Origin: Stutzerimonas zhaodongensis
GTDB taxonomy: Bacteria > Pseudomonadota > Gammaproteobacteria > Pseudomonadales > Pseudomonadaceae
NCBI RefSeq assembly: GCF_003696365.1
Contig: NZ_RFFM01000001.1
Location: 744,001 to 808,000 of the forward strand
Direction: 5' to 3'
Length of the DNA: 64,000 nt
In this document: in pieces, positions 56,854 to 64,000 of the stretch
Position numbering within the stretch: position 1 is the stretch's first letter
Layout of the letters: the number at the start of each line of letters is the position of its first letter
Made by a program: the position numbers and the translations under genes
The notes under the pieces: model-generated
What the model was told of the DNA's origin: nothing
Database searches by the model: none
What the model saw: the letters and a program-made list of their open reading frames with translations, nothing else

Positions 56854-57300
56854 ATGGAAGTCATCCTGCTCGAAAAAGTCGCAAACCTGGGCAACCTGGG
56901 CGACAAGGTAAACGTCAAGTCTGGTTACGGTCGCAACTACTTGCTGCCGCAGCGCAAGGCTACTGCTGCAACTGCAGCTAACATCGCCGAGTTCGAAGCT
57001 CGCCGTGCTGACCTGGAAAAGGCTGCTGCCGAGCGTAAGGCTTCTGCCGAAACTCGCGCTGCTCAGCTGGCTGAACTGGAAGTCACCATCACCGCTACTG
57101 CGGGTGATGAGGGCAAATTGTTCGGTTCCATCGGTACTCACGACATCGCCGACGCACTGACCGCCTCGGGCGTTGAAGTCGCGAAGAGCGAGATCCGTCT
57201 ACCGAATGGCACCATCCGTCAGGTTGGTGAGTACGACGTTGCTGTACATCTGCACACCGACGTTGAAGCGACCGTGAAGCTGATCGTGATCGCTGGCTGA
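56854..57300 (+). CDS. rplI: 50S ribosomal protein L9
   Basis: L9 binds 23S rRNA with its N-terminal domain and reaches toward the neighbouring ribosome through a long helix. The 148-residue product shows [33 protein letters not shown], the connecting helix of Ala/Glu repeats (about 40-75) and the C-terminal domain with [13 protein letters not shown]. The start has an AGAGG site. A strong terminator follows at 57345. Confidence 0.98.
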   Translation: MEVILLEKVANLGNLGDKVNVKSGYGRNYLLPQRKATAATAANIAEFEARRADLEKAAAERKASAETRAAQLAELEVTITATAGDEGKLFGSIGTHDIADALTASGVEVAKSEIRLPNGTIRQVGEYDVAVHLHTDVEATVKLIVIAG

Positions 57301-57344
57301 TACAGGCCATCGTCTGGCACCACCGGTGCCTGACGGGTACCATC

Positions 57345-57383
57345 GGGCACGTTCCACGCAAGTGGTACGTGCCCTTTGTTTTT
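57345..57383 (+). terminator. Terminator after rplI
   Basis: GGGCACGTTCCAC-GCAA-GTGGTACGTGCCC followed by TTTGTTTTT. The 13-position stem has one T:T mismatch. A smaller hairpin GGCACC-ACC-GGTGCC lies just upstream (57316-57330). Confidence 0.92.
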
Positions 57384-57409
57384 CTGAATCCTGAAGAATT
57401 CCGAGTGCC

Positions 57410-58804
57410 ATGAACGACATCAGTGTGCCCCAGCAATACGATCTGGAAACCGCAGCGCTCAAAGTGCCGCCACATTCGATCGAGGCCGAACAGGCCGTGC
57501 TTGGCGGACTGATGCTGGATAACAATGCCTGGGAGCGAGTCCTGGACCAGGTATCCGACGGTGATTTCTATCGTCACGATCACCGCCTGATCTTCCGTGC
57601 CGTTTACACCCTTGCCGAGCGCAATTCGCCGTTCGATGTGGTGACCCTTTCCGAGCAGCTCGACAAGGAAGGTCATCTGTCGCAGGTCGGCGGTCTTGCC
57701 TACTTGGGCGAACTGGCCAAGAACACCCCATCCGTGGCCAACATCAAGGCGTATGCGCAGATCATTCGGGAGCGCGCGACGCTGCGCCAGCTGATCGGCA
57801 TCAGCAACGAGATTGCAGACAGTGCGTATGCGCCACAGGGGCGCACGGGTGACGAAATCCTCGACGAAGCCGAGCGGCTGATTTTCCAGATTGCTGAAGC
57901 GCGCCCTAATACGGGTGGTCCGGTAGGGATCAATGACATTCTGGTTAAAGCCATCGACCGAATCGACTCGCTGTTCAATGCGGGAGAGGCGATCACCGGG
58001 CTGTCGACCGGGTTTGCTGATTTGGATGAGGCCACCAGCGGCCTGCAGCCAGCTGACCTGATCATCGTCGCCGGTCGCCCGTCCATGGGTAAGACCACGT
58101 TTGCGATGAATCTTGTTGAGAATGCTGCCCTGCGCTCCGACAAGGCGATTCTGGTGTTCTCGCTGGAAATGCCGGCCGACTCCATCGTGATTCGTATGCT
58201 GGCCTCCCTTGGCCGGATTGATCAGACCAAGGTGCGGACCGGAAAGCTCAGTGACGACGACTGGCCGCGGCTGACCTCCGCGGTCAATTTGCTAAACGAC
58301 CGCAAACTGTTCATTGACGATACGGCTGGCATTTCGCCATCTGAAATGCGGGCTCGGACGCGGCGATTGGCCCGGGAGCATGGCGAGATCGGCATGATCA
58401 TGGTCGACTATCTGCAGCTGATGCAGATCCCGGGCTCCAGTGGTGACAACCGAACCAACGAGATTTCTGAGATATCCCGTTCGTTGAAAGGCTTGGCCAA
58501 GGAGTTCAATTGCCCGGTCATCGCGCTTTCACAGCTCAACCGCTCTCTTGAGCAGCGGCCCAACAAACGCCCTATCAACTCCGACCTTCGTGAATCCGGC
58601 GCTATCGAGCAGGACGCCGACATCATTATGTTCGTCTACCGGGACGAGGTGTATCACCCGGAAACCGAATACAAAGGCGTCGCCGAGATCATCATCGGCA
58701 AGCAGCGAAACGGACCTATCGGCACTACGCGCTTGGCGTTTCTTGGCAAATATTCCCGGTTCGAGAACCTGGCGCCCGGCAGCTACCAGTTCGACGACGA
58801 TTAA
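57410..58804 (+). CDS. dnaB: Replicative DNA helicase DnaB
   Basis: DnaB is the hexameric helicase that unwinds the chromosome at the replication fork. The 464-residue product has an N-terminal domain (PPHSIEAEQAVLGGLMLDNN), a linker helix, and a RecA-like motor with Walker A GRPSMGKTT, Walker B IMVDYLQLM, and the arginine-finger region LNRSLEQRPNKRP then SDLRESGAIEQDADIIMF. It starts soon after the rplI terminator with a GTGCCATG context and a weak ribosome site. No intein is present. alr follows 81 bp later. Confidence 0.97.
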   Translation: MNDISVPQQYDLETAALKVPPHSIEAEQAVLGGLMLDNNAWERVLDQVSDGDFYRHDHRLIFRAVYTLAERNSPFDVVTLSEQLDKEGHLSQVGGLAYLGELAKNTPSVANIKAYAQIIRERATLRQLIGISNEIADSAYAPQGRTGDEILDEAERLIFQIAEARPNTGGPVGINDILVKAIDRIDSLFNAGEAITGLSTGFADLDEATSGLQPADLIIVAGRPSMGKTTFAMNLVENAALRSDKAILVFSLEMPADSIVIRMLASLGRIDQTKVRTGKLSDDDWPRLTSAVNLLNDRKLFIDDTAGISPSEMRARTRRLAREHGEIGMIMVDYLQLMQIPGSSGDNRTNEISEISRSLKGLAKEFNCPVIALSQLNRSLEQRPNKRPINSDLRESGAIEQDADIIMFVYRDEVYHPETEYKGVAEIIIGKQRNGPIGTTRLAFLGKYSRFENLAPGSYQFDDD

Positions 58805-58885
58805 CAGGCTGATCGGTAGCGGCTTGCGAGGCCTGGGAAAAGCGCCCGACAATAGCCGCTTCACTCCTGCCTCGAAGGACTTCGC

Positions 58886-59965
58886 ATGCGCCCTCTGGTT
58901 GCTACGGTCGATCTTGCCGCGCTTCGTCATAACTATCAGCTAGCCAAGCAATGCGCGCCGGGGCGCAAGGCATTTGCAGTGGTCAAGGCCAACGCCTATG
59001 GCCATGGTGCGCCTGAAACGGTGCAGTGCTTGAGTGATTTGGCAGACGGGTTCGCCGTAGCGTCCCTCGAAGAAGCTGAACAGGTTCGAGCGGTAAACGC
59101 AGACGTGCGCCTATTGTTGCTTGAAGGGTGCTTCGAGCCGGCAGAGTACCGTGCGGCAGCCGAGCTGAGCCTGGATGTTGCTATCCAGGGCGAAGCGCAG
59201 GTGGACGCATTGTTGAATGCGCAAATAGAGCGGCCATTGAACGTCTGGTTAAAGCTTGACTCGGGGATGCATCGCCTTGGCTTCACCGCCGCCGCGTTGC
59301 GCGTAAGCCATGCTCGGCTGAGCGGCGCGGCAGAGATTGCCGAGCTCAATCTGATGAGTCATTTCGCTTGTGCCGACGAGCGCGGGCATCCGCTCAACGA
59401 ATCCCAGCTGGAGCAGTTCAATAGCCTGCTAGATCTGAGCTTTGCTCATCGGTCATTCGCCAATTCGGCTGCGGTATTGACGCTCTCCGCCGCCCACATG
59501 GACTGGTTGCGCCCGGGGATCATGCTTTATGGCGCTTCGCCTTTTGCTGAGCTGACCGCCGTGACGCTGGGCTTGAAACCGGTGATGACTCTGACCGCTG
59601 CGATCATCGCTATCCGAGAGGTCCCGGTGGGTGAGAGCGTTGGCTACGGAGCCGGCTGGGTTGCGCAGCGCCTGTCACGTATTGCCACAGTCAGCTGCGG
59701 TTATGCCGATGGCTATCCGCGCACTGCGCCGCCCGGCACCTCTGTCCTGATCGGCGGACAACGAGCGCCGCTGGCGGGAAGAGTCTCCATGGACATGCTC
59801 ACCGTAGATATCACAGACCTGCCCCAAGCGGAGCTTGGTGATACGGTTGAGCTGTGGGGTGTGGGTGTGCCGATCGATGAGCTCGCTCAGGCTTGCGGTA
59901 CCATCGGCTACGAGCTGCTCACCAAGGTCACTCAGCGCGTTCCCAGGCGCTATATAAACGGCTGA
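58886..59965 (+). CDS. alr: Alanine racemase
   Basis: Alr is a pyridoxal-phosphate enzyme that interconverts L- and D-alanine for peptidoglycan. The 359-residue product has the PLP-binding lysine in [29 protein letters not shown] and the catalytic tyrosine in VGYGAGW, followed by [10 protein letters not shown] and [11 protein letters not shown]. The downstream position after dnaB matches P. aeruginosa alr rather than the catabolic dadX. A hairpin overlaps its stop codon (AAACGGC/GCCGTTT, 59956-59974). Confidence 0.96.
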   Translation: MRPLVATVDLAALRHNYQLAKQCAPGRKAFAVVKANAYGHGAPETVQCLSDLADGFAVASLEEAEQVRAVNADVRLLLLEGCFEPAEYRAAAELSLDVAIQGEAQVDALLNAQIERPLNVWLKLDSGMHRLGFTAAALRVSHARLSGAAEIAELNLMSHFACADERGHPLNESQLEQFNSLLDLSFAHRSFANSAAVLTLSAAHMDWLRPGIMLYGASPFAELTAVTLGLKPVMTLTAAIIAIREVPVGESVGYGAGWVAQRLSRIATVSCGYADGYPRTAPPGTSVLIGGQRAPLAGRVSMDMLTVDITDLPQAELGDTVELWGVGVPIDELAQACGTIGYELLTKVTQRVPRRYING

Positions 59966-59994
59966 TCGCCGTTTCGCCTGCTTGGAATCGGCAA

Positions 59995-60018
59995 AAGCCG
60001 ACCAATCTGGTCGGCCTT
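59995..60018 (+). terminator. Probable terminator after alr
   Basis: AAGCCGACCA-ATC-TGGTCGGC followed by CTT, an 8-bp perfect stem. The T-run is weak, although TTTTTT occurs a few bases later. It lies about 30 bp beyond the alr stop. Confidence 0.55.
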
Positions 60019-60075
60019 CCTGATCATTTTTTGTGCTATATTCCGCGCCCGTTTTCGTTGCCCCGGTTTCTAGCC

Positions 60076-62361
60076 ATGCACGCAGCCAAGCCCCTGTTCG
60101 ACTATCCCAAGTACTGGGCCGAATGTTTCGGTCCGGCGCCATTCCTGCCTATGAGCAGGGAGGAGATGGATCAGCTCGGCTGGGATTCCTGCGACGTGAT
60201 CATCGTGACCGGTGATGCCTATGTCGACCATCCGTCGTTCGGCATGGCGATCATTGGCCGCTTGCTGGAAGCTCAGGGTTTTCGGGTCGGCATCATCAGT
60301 CAGCCGGATTGGCATAGCAAAGACGATTTCATGAAGCTCGGGCAGCCGAATCTGTTCTTCGGCATCGCGGCAGGCAACATGGACTCAATGATCAATCGCT
60401 ACACCGCCGACCGAAAGGTACGCTCCGACGACGCTTATACGGCGGGCGGGCTGGCGGGCAAGCGCCCGGATCGGGCGAGCCTGGTCTATAGCCAGCGTTG
60501 CAAGGAGGCCTTCAAGGATACGCCGGTCGTGTTGGGCGGAATCGAGGCGTCCTTGCGGCGAATCGCTCATTACGATTATTGGCAGGACAAGGTGCGTCGC
60601 TCCATTCTCATGGACGCCACTGCAGACATTCTTCTTTACGGGAATGCCGAGCGGGCCATCGTCGAGGTGGCGCAGCGTATGGCGCGCGGTGAGTCGGTGG
60701 ATCAGATCACCGACGTTCGCGGTACGGCTTTCATCCGCCGAGATGCGCCTGAAGGTTGGTTCGAGATCGATTCGACCCGTATCGATCGGCCGGGCAAGGT
60801 CGACAAGATCATCAATCCCTACGTCAACACCCAGGATCTGCAAGCCTGTGCCATTGAGCAGGATAAGGGGCCGGCTGAAGATCCGAACGAGCCGAAGGTC
60901 GTTCAGCTGTTGCCGAGTCCAAAGGTCGAGCGTGACCGGACCGTGATCCGCCTGCCGTCTTTCGAAAAAGTGCGCAATGACCCGGCGCTCTACGCACATG
61001 CCAATCGTGTTCTGCACCTTGAGACGAATCCAGGCAATGCGCGTGCACTGGTGCAGCGCCATGGTGATCACGATATCTGGCTCAATCCGCCGCCGATTCC
61101 GCTGACCACTGAGGAGATGGATTACGTCTTCGCCTCGCCGTATGCGCGAGTGCCTCACCCGTCATATGGCGGCGAGAAGATTCCGGCATACGACATGATC
61201 CGCTTCTCGGTAAACATCATGCGTGGCTGCTTCGGCGGTTGCACCTTCTGCTCGATCACCGAGCATGAGGGCCGCATCATCCAGAACCGCTCACACGAAT
61301 CGATTCTCAACGAGATCGAGGAAATGAAGAAGCTGCCAGGCTTCACAGGGGTGGTTTCGGATCTCGGTGGGCCCACCGCGAACATGTATCGCATCGCCTG
61401 CAAGAGTCCGGAAATCGAGCAGCACTGCCGCAAGCCCTCCTGCGTCTACCCGGGCATCTGCGAGAACCTCAATACCGACCACAGCTCGCTGATCGAACTG
61501 TATCGCAAGGCGCGTGCGCTACCGGGTGTGAAGAAGATCCTGATCGCGTCCGGGTTGCGTTATGACCTTGCAGTCGAGTCGCCTGAATATGTGAAGGAAC
61601 TGGTCACCCATCATGTGGGCGGTTATCTGAAGATTGCCCCTGAGCATACCGAGCGCGGTCCGCTGGACAAGATGATGAAGCCGGGCATCGGCAGCTACGA
61701 CAAGTTCAAGCGGATGTTCGACAAGTACTCCAAGGAAGCGGGCAAGGAGCAATACCTGATCCCGTATTTCATCGCCGCGCATCCGGGCACCACCGATGAG
61801 GACATGATGAACCTTGCGCTTTGGCTCAAGGCCAACGGCTTCCGTGCCGACCAGGTCCAGGCGTTCTACCCGTCACCGATGGCCAGTGCCACAGCGATGT
61901 ACCACAGCGGCAAGAATCCGCTGCGCAAGGTGACGTATAAGAGTGAAGGCGTTGCCATCGTCAAAAGTGAAGAACAGCGCCGTCTGCACAAAGCTTTTTT
62001 GCGCTATCACGATCCCAAGGGCTGGCCGATGTTGCGTGAAGCCCTGCAGCGGATGGGTCGGGCGGATCTGATAGGCAGTGGCAAGAATCAGCTGATCCCG
62101 GCACATCAACCGGCGACAGAAGGCTATCAGAGCGCCCGTCGTAAGAACTCGACGCCCGTGGGCAGTAAAAAAGCCGGGCAGGGCGGCACCATCCTGACCC
62201 AGCACAGCGGGCTACCGCCCCGCAGCCACGACGGCAACGCGTGGGACAAGCGGGAGCAAGCCAAGGCTGCCGCAGAGGCACGCCGCAAAGCTGCGACCGG
62301 AGGTGGCAAGCCGAACGGTAAGGGGCGCAAGCCTTCTCAGCGTCCAGCGGTGCCACGCTAA
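60076..62361 (+). CDS. YgiQ-family radical SAM protein
   Basis: The 761-residue protein has the radical SAM cluster motif CFGGCTFC, Cys385, Cys389 and Cys392. It is preceded by a long N-terminal UPF0313 domain ([20 protein letters not shown] at the start, then [20 protein letters not shown]). The C-terminal region after about residue 660 is basic and low in complexity ([17 protein letters not shown] and a Gly/Lys-rich end). The family is widely conserved but has no settled biochemical function. I chose the ATG at 60076 ([18 protein letters not shown]); the open frame upstream overlaps alr. It is probably its own transcript. Confidence 0.9.
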   Translation: MHAAKPLFDYPKYWAECFGPAPFLPMSREEMDQLGWDSCDVIIVTGDAYVDHPSFGMAIIGRLLEAQGFRVGIISQPDWHSKDDFMKLGQPNLFFGIAAGNMDSMINRYTADRKVRSDDAYTAGGLAGKRPDRASLVYSQRCKEAFKDTPVVLGGIEASLRRIAHYDYWQDKVRRSILMDATADILLYGNAERAIVEVAQRMARGESVDQITDVRGTAFIRRDAPEGWFEIDSTRIDRPGKVDKIINPYVNTQDLQACAIEQDKGPAEDPNEPKVVQLLPSPKVERDRTVIRLPSFEKVRNDPALYAHANRVLHLETNPGNARALVQRHGDHDIWLNPPPIPLTTEEMDYVFASPYARVPHPSYGGEKIPAYDMIRFSVNIMRGCFGGCTFCSITEHEGRIIQNRSHESILNEIEEMKKLPGFTGVVSDLGGPTANMYRIACKSPEIEQHCRKPSCVYPGICENLNTDHSSLIELYRKARALPGVKKILIASGLRYDLAVESPEYVKELVTHHVGGYLKIAPEHTERGPLDKMMKPGIGSYDKFKRMFDKYSKEAGKEQYLIPYFIAAHPGTTDEDMMNLALWLKANGFRADQVQAFYPSPMASATAMYHSGKNPLRKVTYKSEGVAIVKSEEQRRLHKAFLRYHDPKGWPMLREALQRMGRADLIGSGKNQLIPAHQPATEGYQSARRKNSTPVGSKKAGQGGTILTQHSGLPPRSHDGNAWDKREQAKAAAEARRKAATGGGKPNGKGRKPSQRPAVPR

Positions 62362-62368
62362 CCAATCG

Positions 62369-62393
62369 GGCCGATGCACTTCTTGTGTCGGCC
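62369..62393. terminator. Hairpin between ygiQ-like gene and chemotaxis receptor
   Basis: GGCCGA-(TG)-CAC-TTCTT-GTG-TCGGCC, a 9-bp stem with a 2-nt bulge, lies in the 51 bp between two converging genes. It may act on both strands. There is no clear T-run on either side. Confidence 0.35.
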
Positions 62394-62412
62394 TGGCTTG
62401 CGGGAGCTGTAG

Positions 62413-64000
62413 TTAGCCTCTAAACGCCAGCGTGGCCTGACTCAGTGCCCCAGCTAGGCGCAGCATCTGTTCGCTCTGCTCCCGGCCGCGGTTGATGTGC
62501 CCGAGGTTGCTGTCGCCCAAGCTGTGTATACGCTCGCTGTGACCGCGGATCTCGCTTACGGCGTCACTTTGCTGAGCTGTCGCAAGCGCGATCTGCGCAG
62601 CCATCTGTTCGATCGACCCGATGGTGGCAACAATTTCCTCAAGCGCTGCATCAGACGTTTCGGCCAGCTGGGCGGTGGCTTCAGCATGATTGACCTGGGT
62701 CCGCATTGCCTGCACGGATTGATTAGCCGCCGTCTGCAAATTACCGATCAGCAGTTGGATCTCCTCGGTCGCCCCACTGGTGCGTTGAGCCAGGGTGCGC
62801 ACCTCATCGGCAACGACGGCAAAACCACGGCCTTGCGCACCCGCCCGAGCTGCTTCGATTGCCGCGTTCAACGCTAGCAGGTTGGTCTGCTCGGCAATCG
62901 CGCGAATCACGGTCAGCACCTTTCCGATAGTGTCGGTTTCATCGGCCAGTCGCTCGATGGCCAAGGCGTTGCTCTGTACTTCGCCGACCAGGCCATGCAG
63001 ACCGCTCAGGCTTTTGCTGATGACATCTTGGCCTCGGTGAACGGCCTGACTGGCTGCGCGCCCAGCCTCTGCAGTCTGACCAGCACCGGTCGCGACATCC
63101 TGGATGGTGGCTTCAAGCTCGCCAAGAGCGTCACGGATCTGCGCCGTGTCGCTGCTCTGGTGGCTGGCGCTGCGATGCAGGTCAGTGCTCAATTCTGCAA
63201 GGTTCCGGCTGCTGCCCGTCACCTCATGAGCATGCTCACGCAACGTCCCGACCAAAGTAAGCAGATAGTTTCGCAGCTGGTTGAGCGATGCGCCGATCTC
63301 GACCACCTCCGGCGTTTTCGCGTCCAGCTCGATGGGTTTCTGGAAGTCGCCCCGGGCCCATGAGCCAAGTGCCGGTGCGAGCAGCCCTAAAGACCGAGTC
63401 AGCTGCCGTTGCAGGCGATCGATGGCCAAGGCGACCAGCAGGATCAGTACGATGATCGATCCTTGGATCAGGCGCACTTCCATCTGAATTCGACCGTGCT
63501 CCGCGAGGACTTCGGGTTCAAGGGCATCGAGCGCCGCTTGCACGCTTGCCACTTTCAGGTGGGTGCTTTCCTTGAGTTCACTACGCTGCTGGATCAGTGA
63601 GCGCGTGCGTTGCAGCTCGCTGGGGAATCGCTTGAGCAGCGCGGAAAGTTCTCGCTTCAGAACGATACCTTTATCTTCGATGGTGGACGTATCTTCAGCG
63701 CCTTCGAGGTCCAGTAATGCGGCGAATGCGTTGGCACCCGACGCTTGTTCGGTCATTACGCCGAGCAGCGGAAGGGCATTCAGGGCATTCGCTGCGCGAT
63801 TCACCGCCTCAAGCGCTTGCTCTACATCGGCAACAAGCCCGTCCTGACCGCTGCTGGTCAGCTTGGCGCGTGCATGGCTTAGGCGAACCAGCTGTCGACT
63901 CGCTTCGAACAGCGGTCCCTGGTACTGATCCGCCGCCGGCTGCCTGCTCTGTGCCGCATAGCGGTGCAACTGTTCCAGCGCAACGGATATCTCGCGCTCG
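62413..64000 (-). CDS. Methyl-accepting chemotaxis protein, N-terminus outside the window
   Basis: The frame is open from the stop at 62413 to the window edge (529 visible residues), so the gene starts beyond 64000. The visible part shows a helical sensor region, a transmembrane segment ([20 protein letters not shown]), a HAMP domain, and a cytoplasmic signalling domain. That domain contains the highly conserved hairpin tip ([20 protein letters not shown], then [18 protein letters not shown]). Such receptors control CheA activity and flagellar or pilus motion. The ligand cannot be read. The Ala-rich helical sensor suggests a four-helix bundle type. Confidence 0.93.
   Translation of the reverse strand, partial: EREISVALEQLHRYAAQSRQPAADQYQGPLFEASRQLVRLSHARAKLTSSGQDGLVADVEQALEAVNRAANALNALPLLGVMTEQASGANAFAALLDLEGAEDTSTIEDKGIVLKRELSALLKRFPSELQRTRSLIQQRSELKESTHLKVASVQAALDALEPEVLAEHGRIQMEVRLIQGSIIVLILLVALAIDRLQRQLTRSLGLLAPALGSWARGDFQKPIELDAKTPEVVEIGASLNQLRNYLLTLVGTLREHAHEVTGSSRNLAELSTDLHRSASHQSSDTAQIRDALGELEATIQDVATGAGQTAEAGRAASQAVHRGQDVISKSLSGLHGLVGEVQSNALAIERLADETDTIGKVLTVIRAIAEQTNLLALNAAIEAARAGAQGRGFAVVADEVRTLAQRTSGATEEIQLLIGNLQTAANQSVQAMRTQVNHAEATAQLAETSDAALEEIVATIGSIEQMAAQIALATAQQSDAVSEIRGHSERIHSLGDSNLGHINRGREQSEQMLRLAGALSQATLAFRG

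Overview
The window is ordinary, gene-dense, high-GC gammaproteobacterial chromosome. Protein sequences and gene order match what I remember of Pseudomonas, most likely the Stutzerimonas (P. stutzeri) group. The dxs-ispA-xseB block and the long queG-nnrD-tsaE-amiB-mutL-miaA-hfq-hflX-hflK-hflC-hisZ-purA-tRNA-rnr-rlmB-rpsF-rpsR-rplI-dnaB-alr block are laid out as in Pseudomonas. No similarity search was possible, so the taxon is an inference. I saw no phage, insertion sequence, CRISPR array or secretion island.

Layout. 1-1.15 kb: 5' part of a vitamin B12 receptor gene (btuB) on the minus strand, under a cobalamin riboswitch. 1.35-4.5 kb: isoprenoid operon dxs-ispA-xseB. 4.5-12 kb: accessory genes (TSUP permease; CadR-like MerR regulator diverging from a small cation transporter across a textbook MerR promoter; SDR oxidoreductase; secreted retropepsin-like protein; manganese catalase; PqqU/YncD-like TonB receptor). 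12.3-15.3 kb: MFS symporter, ppa, MtfA-like peptidase. 15.4-21 kb: ethanolamine catabolism on the minus strand (exaC, eat, eutB, eutC) with a REP-type inverted repeat between eutB and eutC. 21.1-23.6 kb: mpl, ubiX and a YceK/YidQ lipoprotein.

24.0-34.3 kb is the most coherent accessory unit. A FadR-type GntR regulator precedes a lactonase, an SDR sugar dehydrogenase, an AraFGH sugar ABC importer, dgoK, dgoA and dgoD; a periplasmic aldose 1-epimerase converges from the other side. Together they form a complete oxidative (De Ley-Doudoroff) D-galactose route: import, oxidation to galactonolactone, galactonate, 2-keto-3-deoxygalactonate (KDGal), its 6-phosphate, then pyruvate plus glyceraldehyde 3-phosphate. 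Sites matching the Hfq/Crc catabolite-repression motif lie just upstream of the lactonase, araF and araH start codons, and hfq itself is also in the window.

34.5-60 kb is housekeeping: tRNA modification (queG, tsaE, miaA), metabolite repair, cell-wall amidase and mismatch repair, Hfq and the HflXKC group, hisZ-purA, two tandem tRNA-Leu(CAG) genes, RNase R, RlmB, ribosomal proteins, DnaB and alanine racemase. A soluble hybrid histidine kinase sits between rlmB and rpsF. The window ends with a YgiQ-type radical SAM protein and a chemotaxis receptor that runs off the right edge.

I found no convincing wholly new system. The items most worth following are the galactose operon with its Hfq/Crc-like sites, the REP-interrupted ethanolamine operon, the two-hairpin B12 control region, the PqqU-like receptor, the structured hflC-hisZ gap, and three unassigned intergenic stretches (8.2-8.8, 12.0-12.4 and 23.6-24.1 kb).
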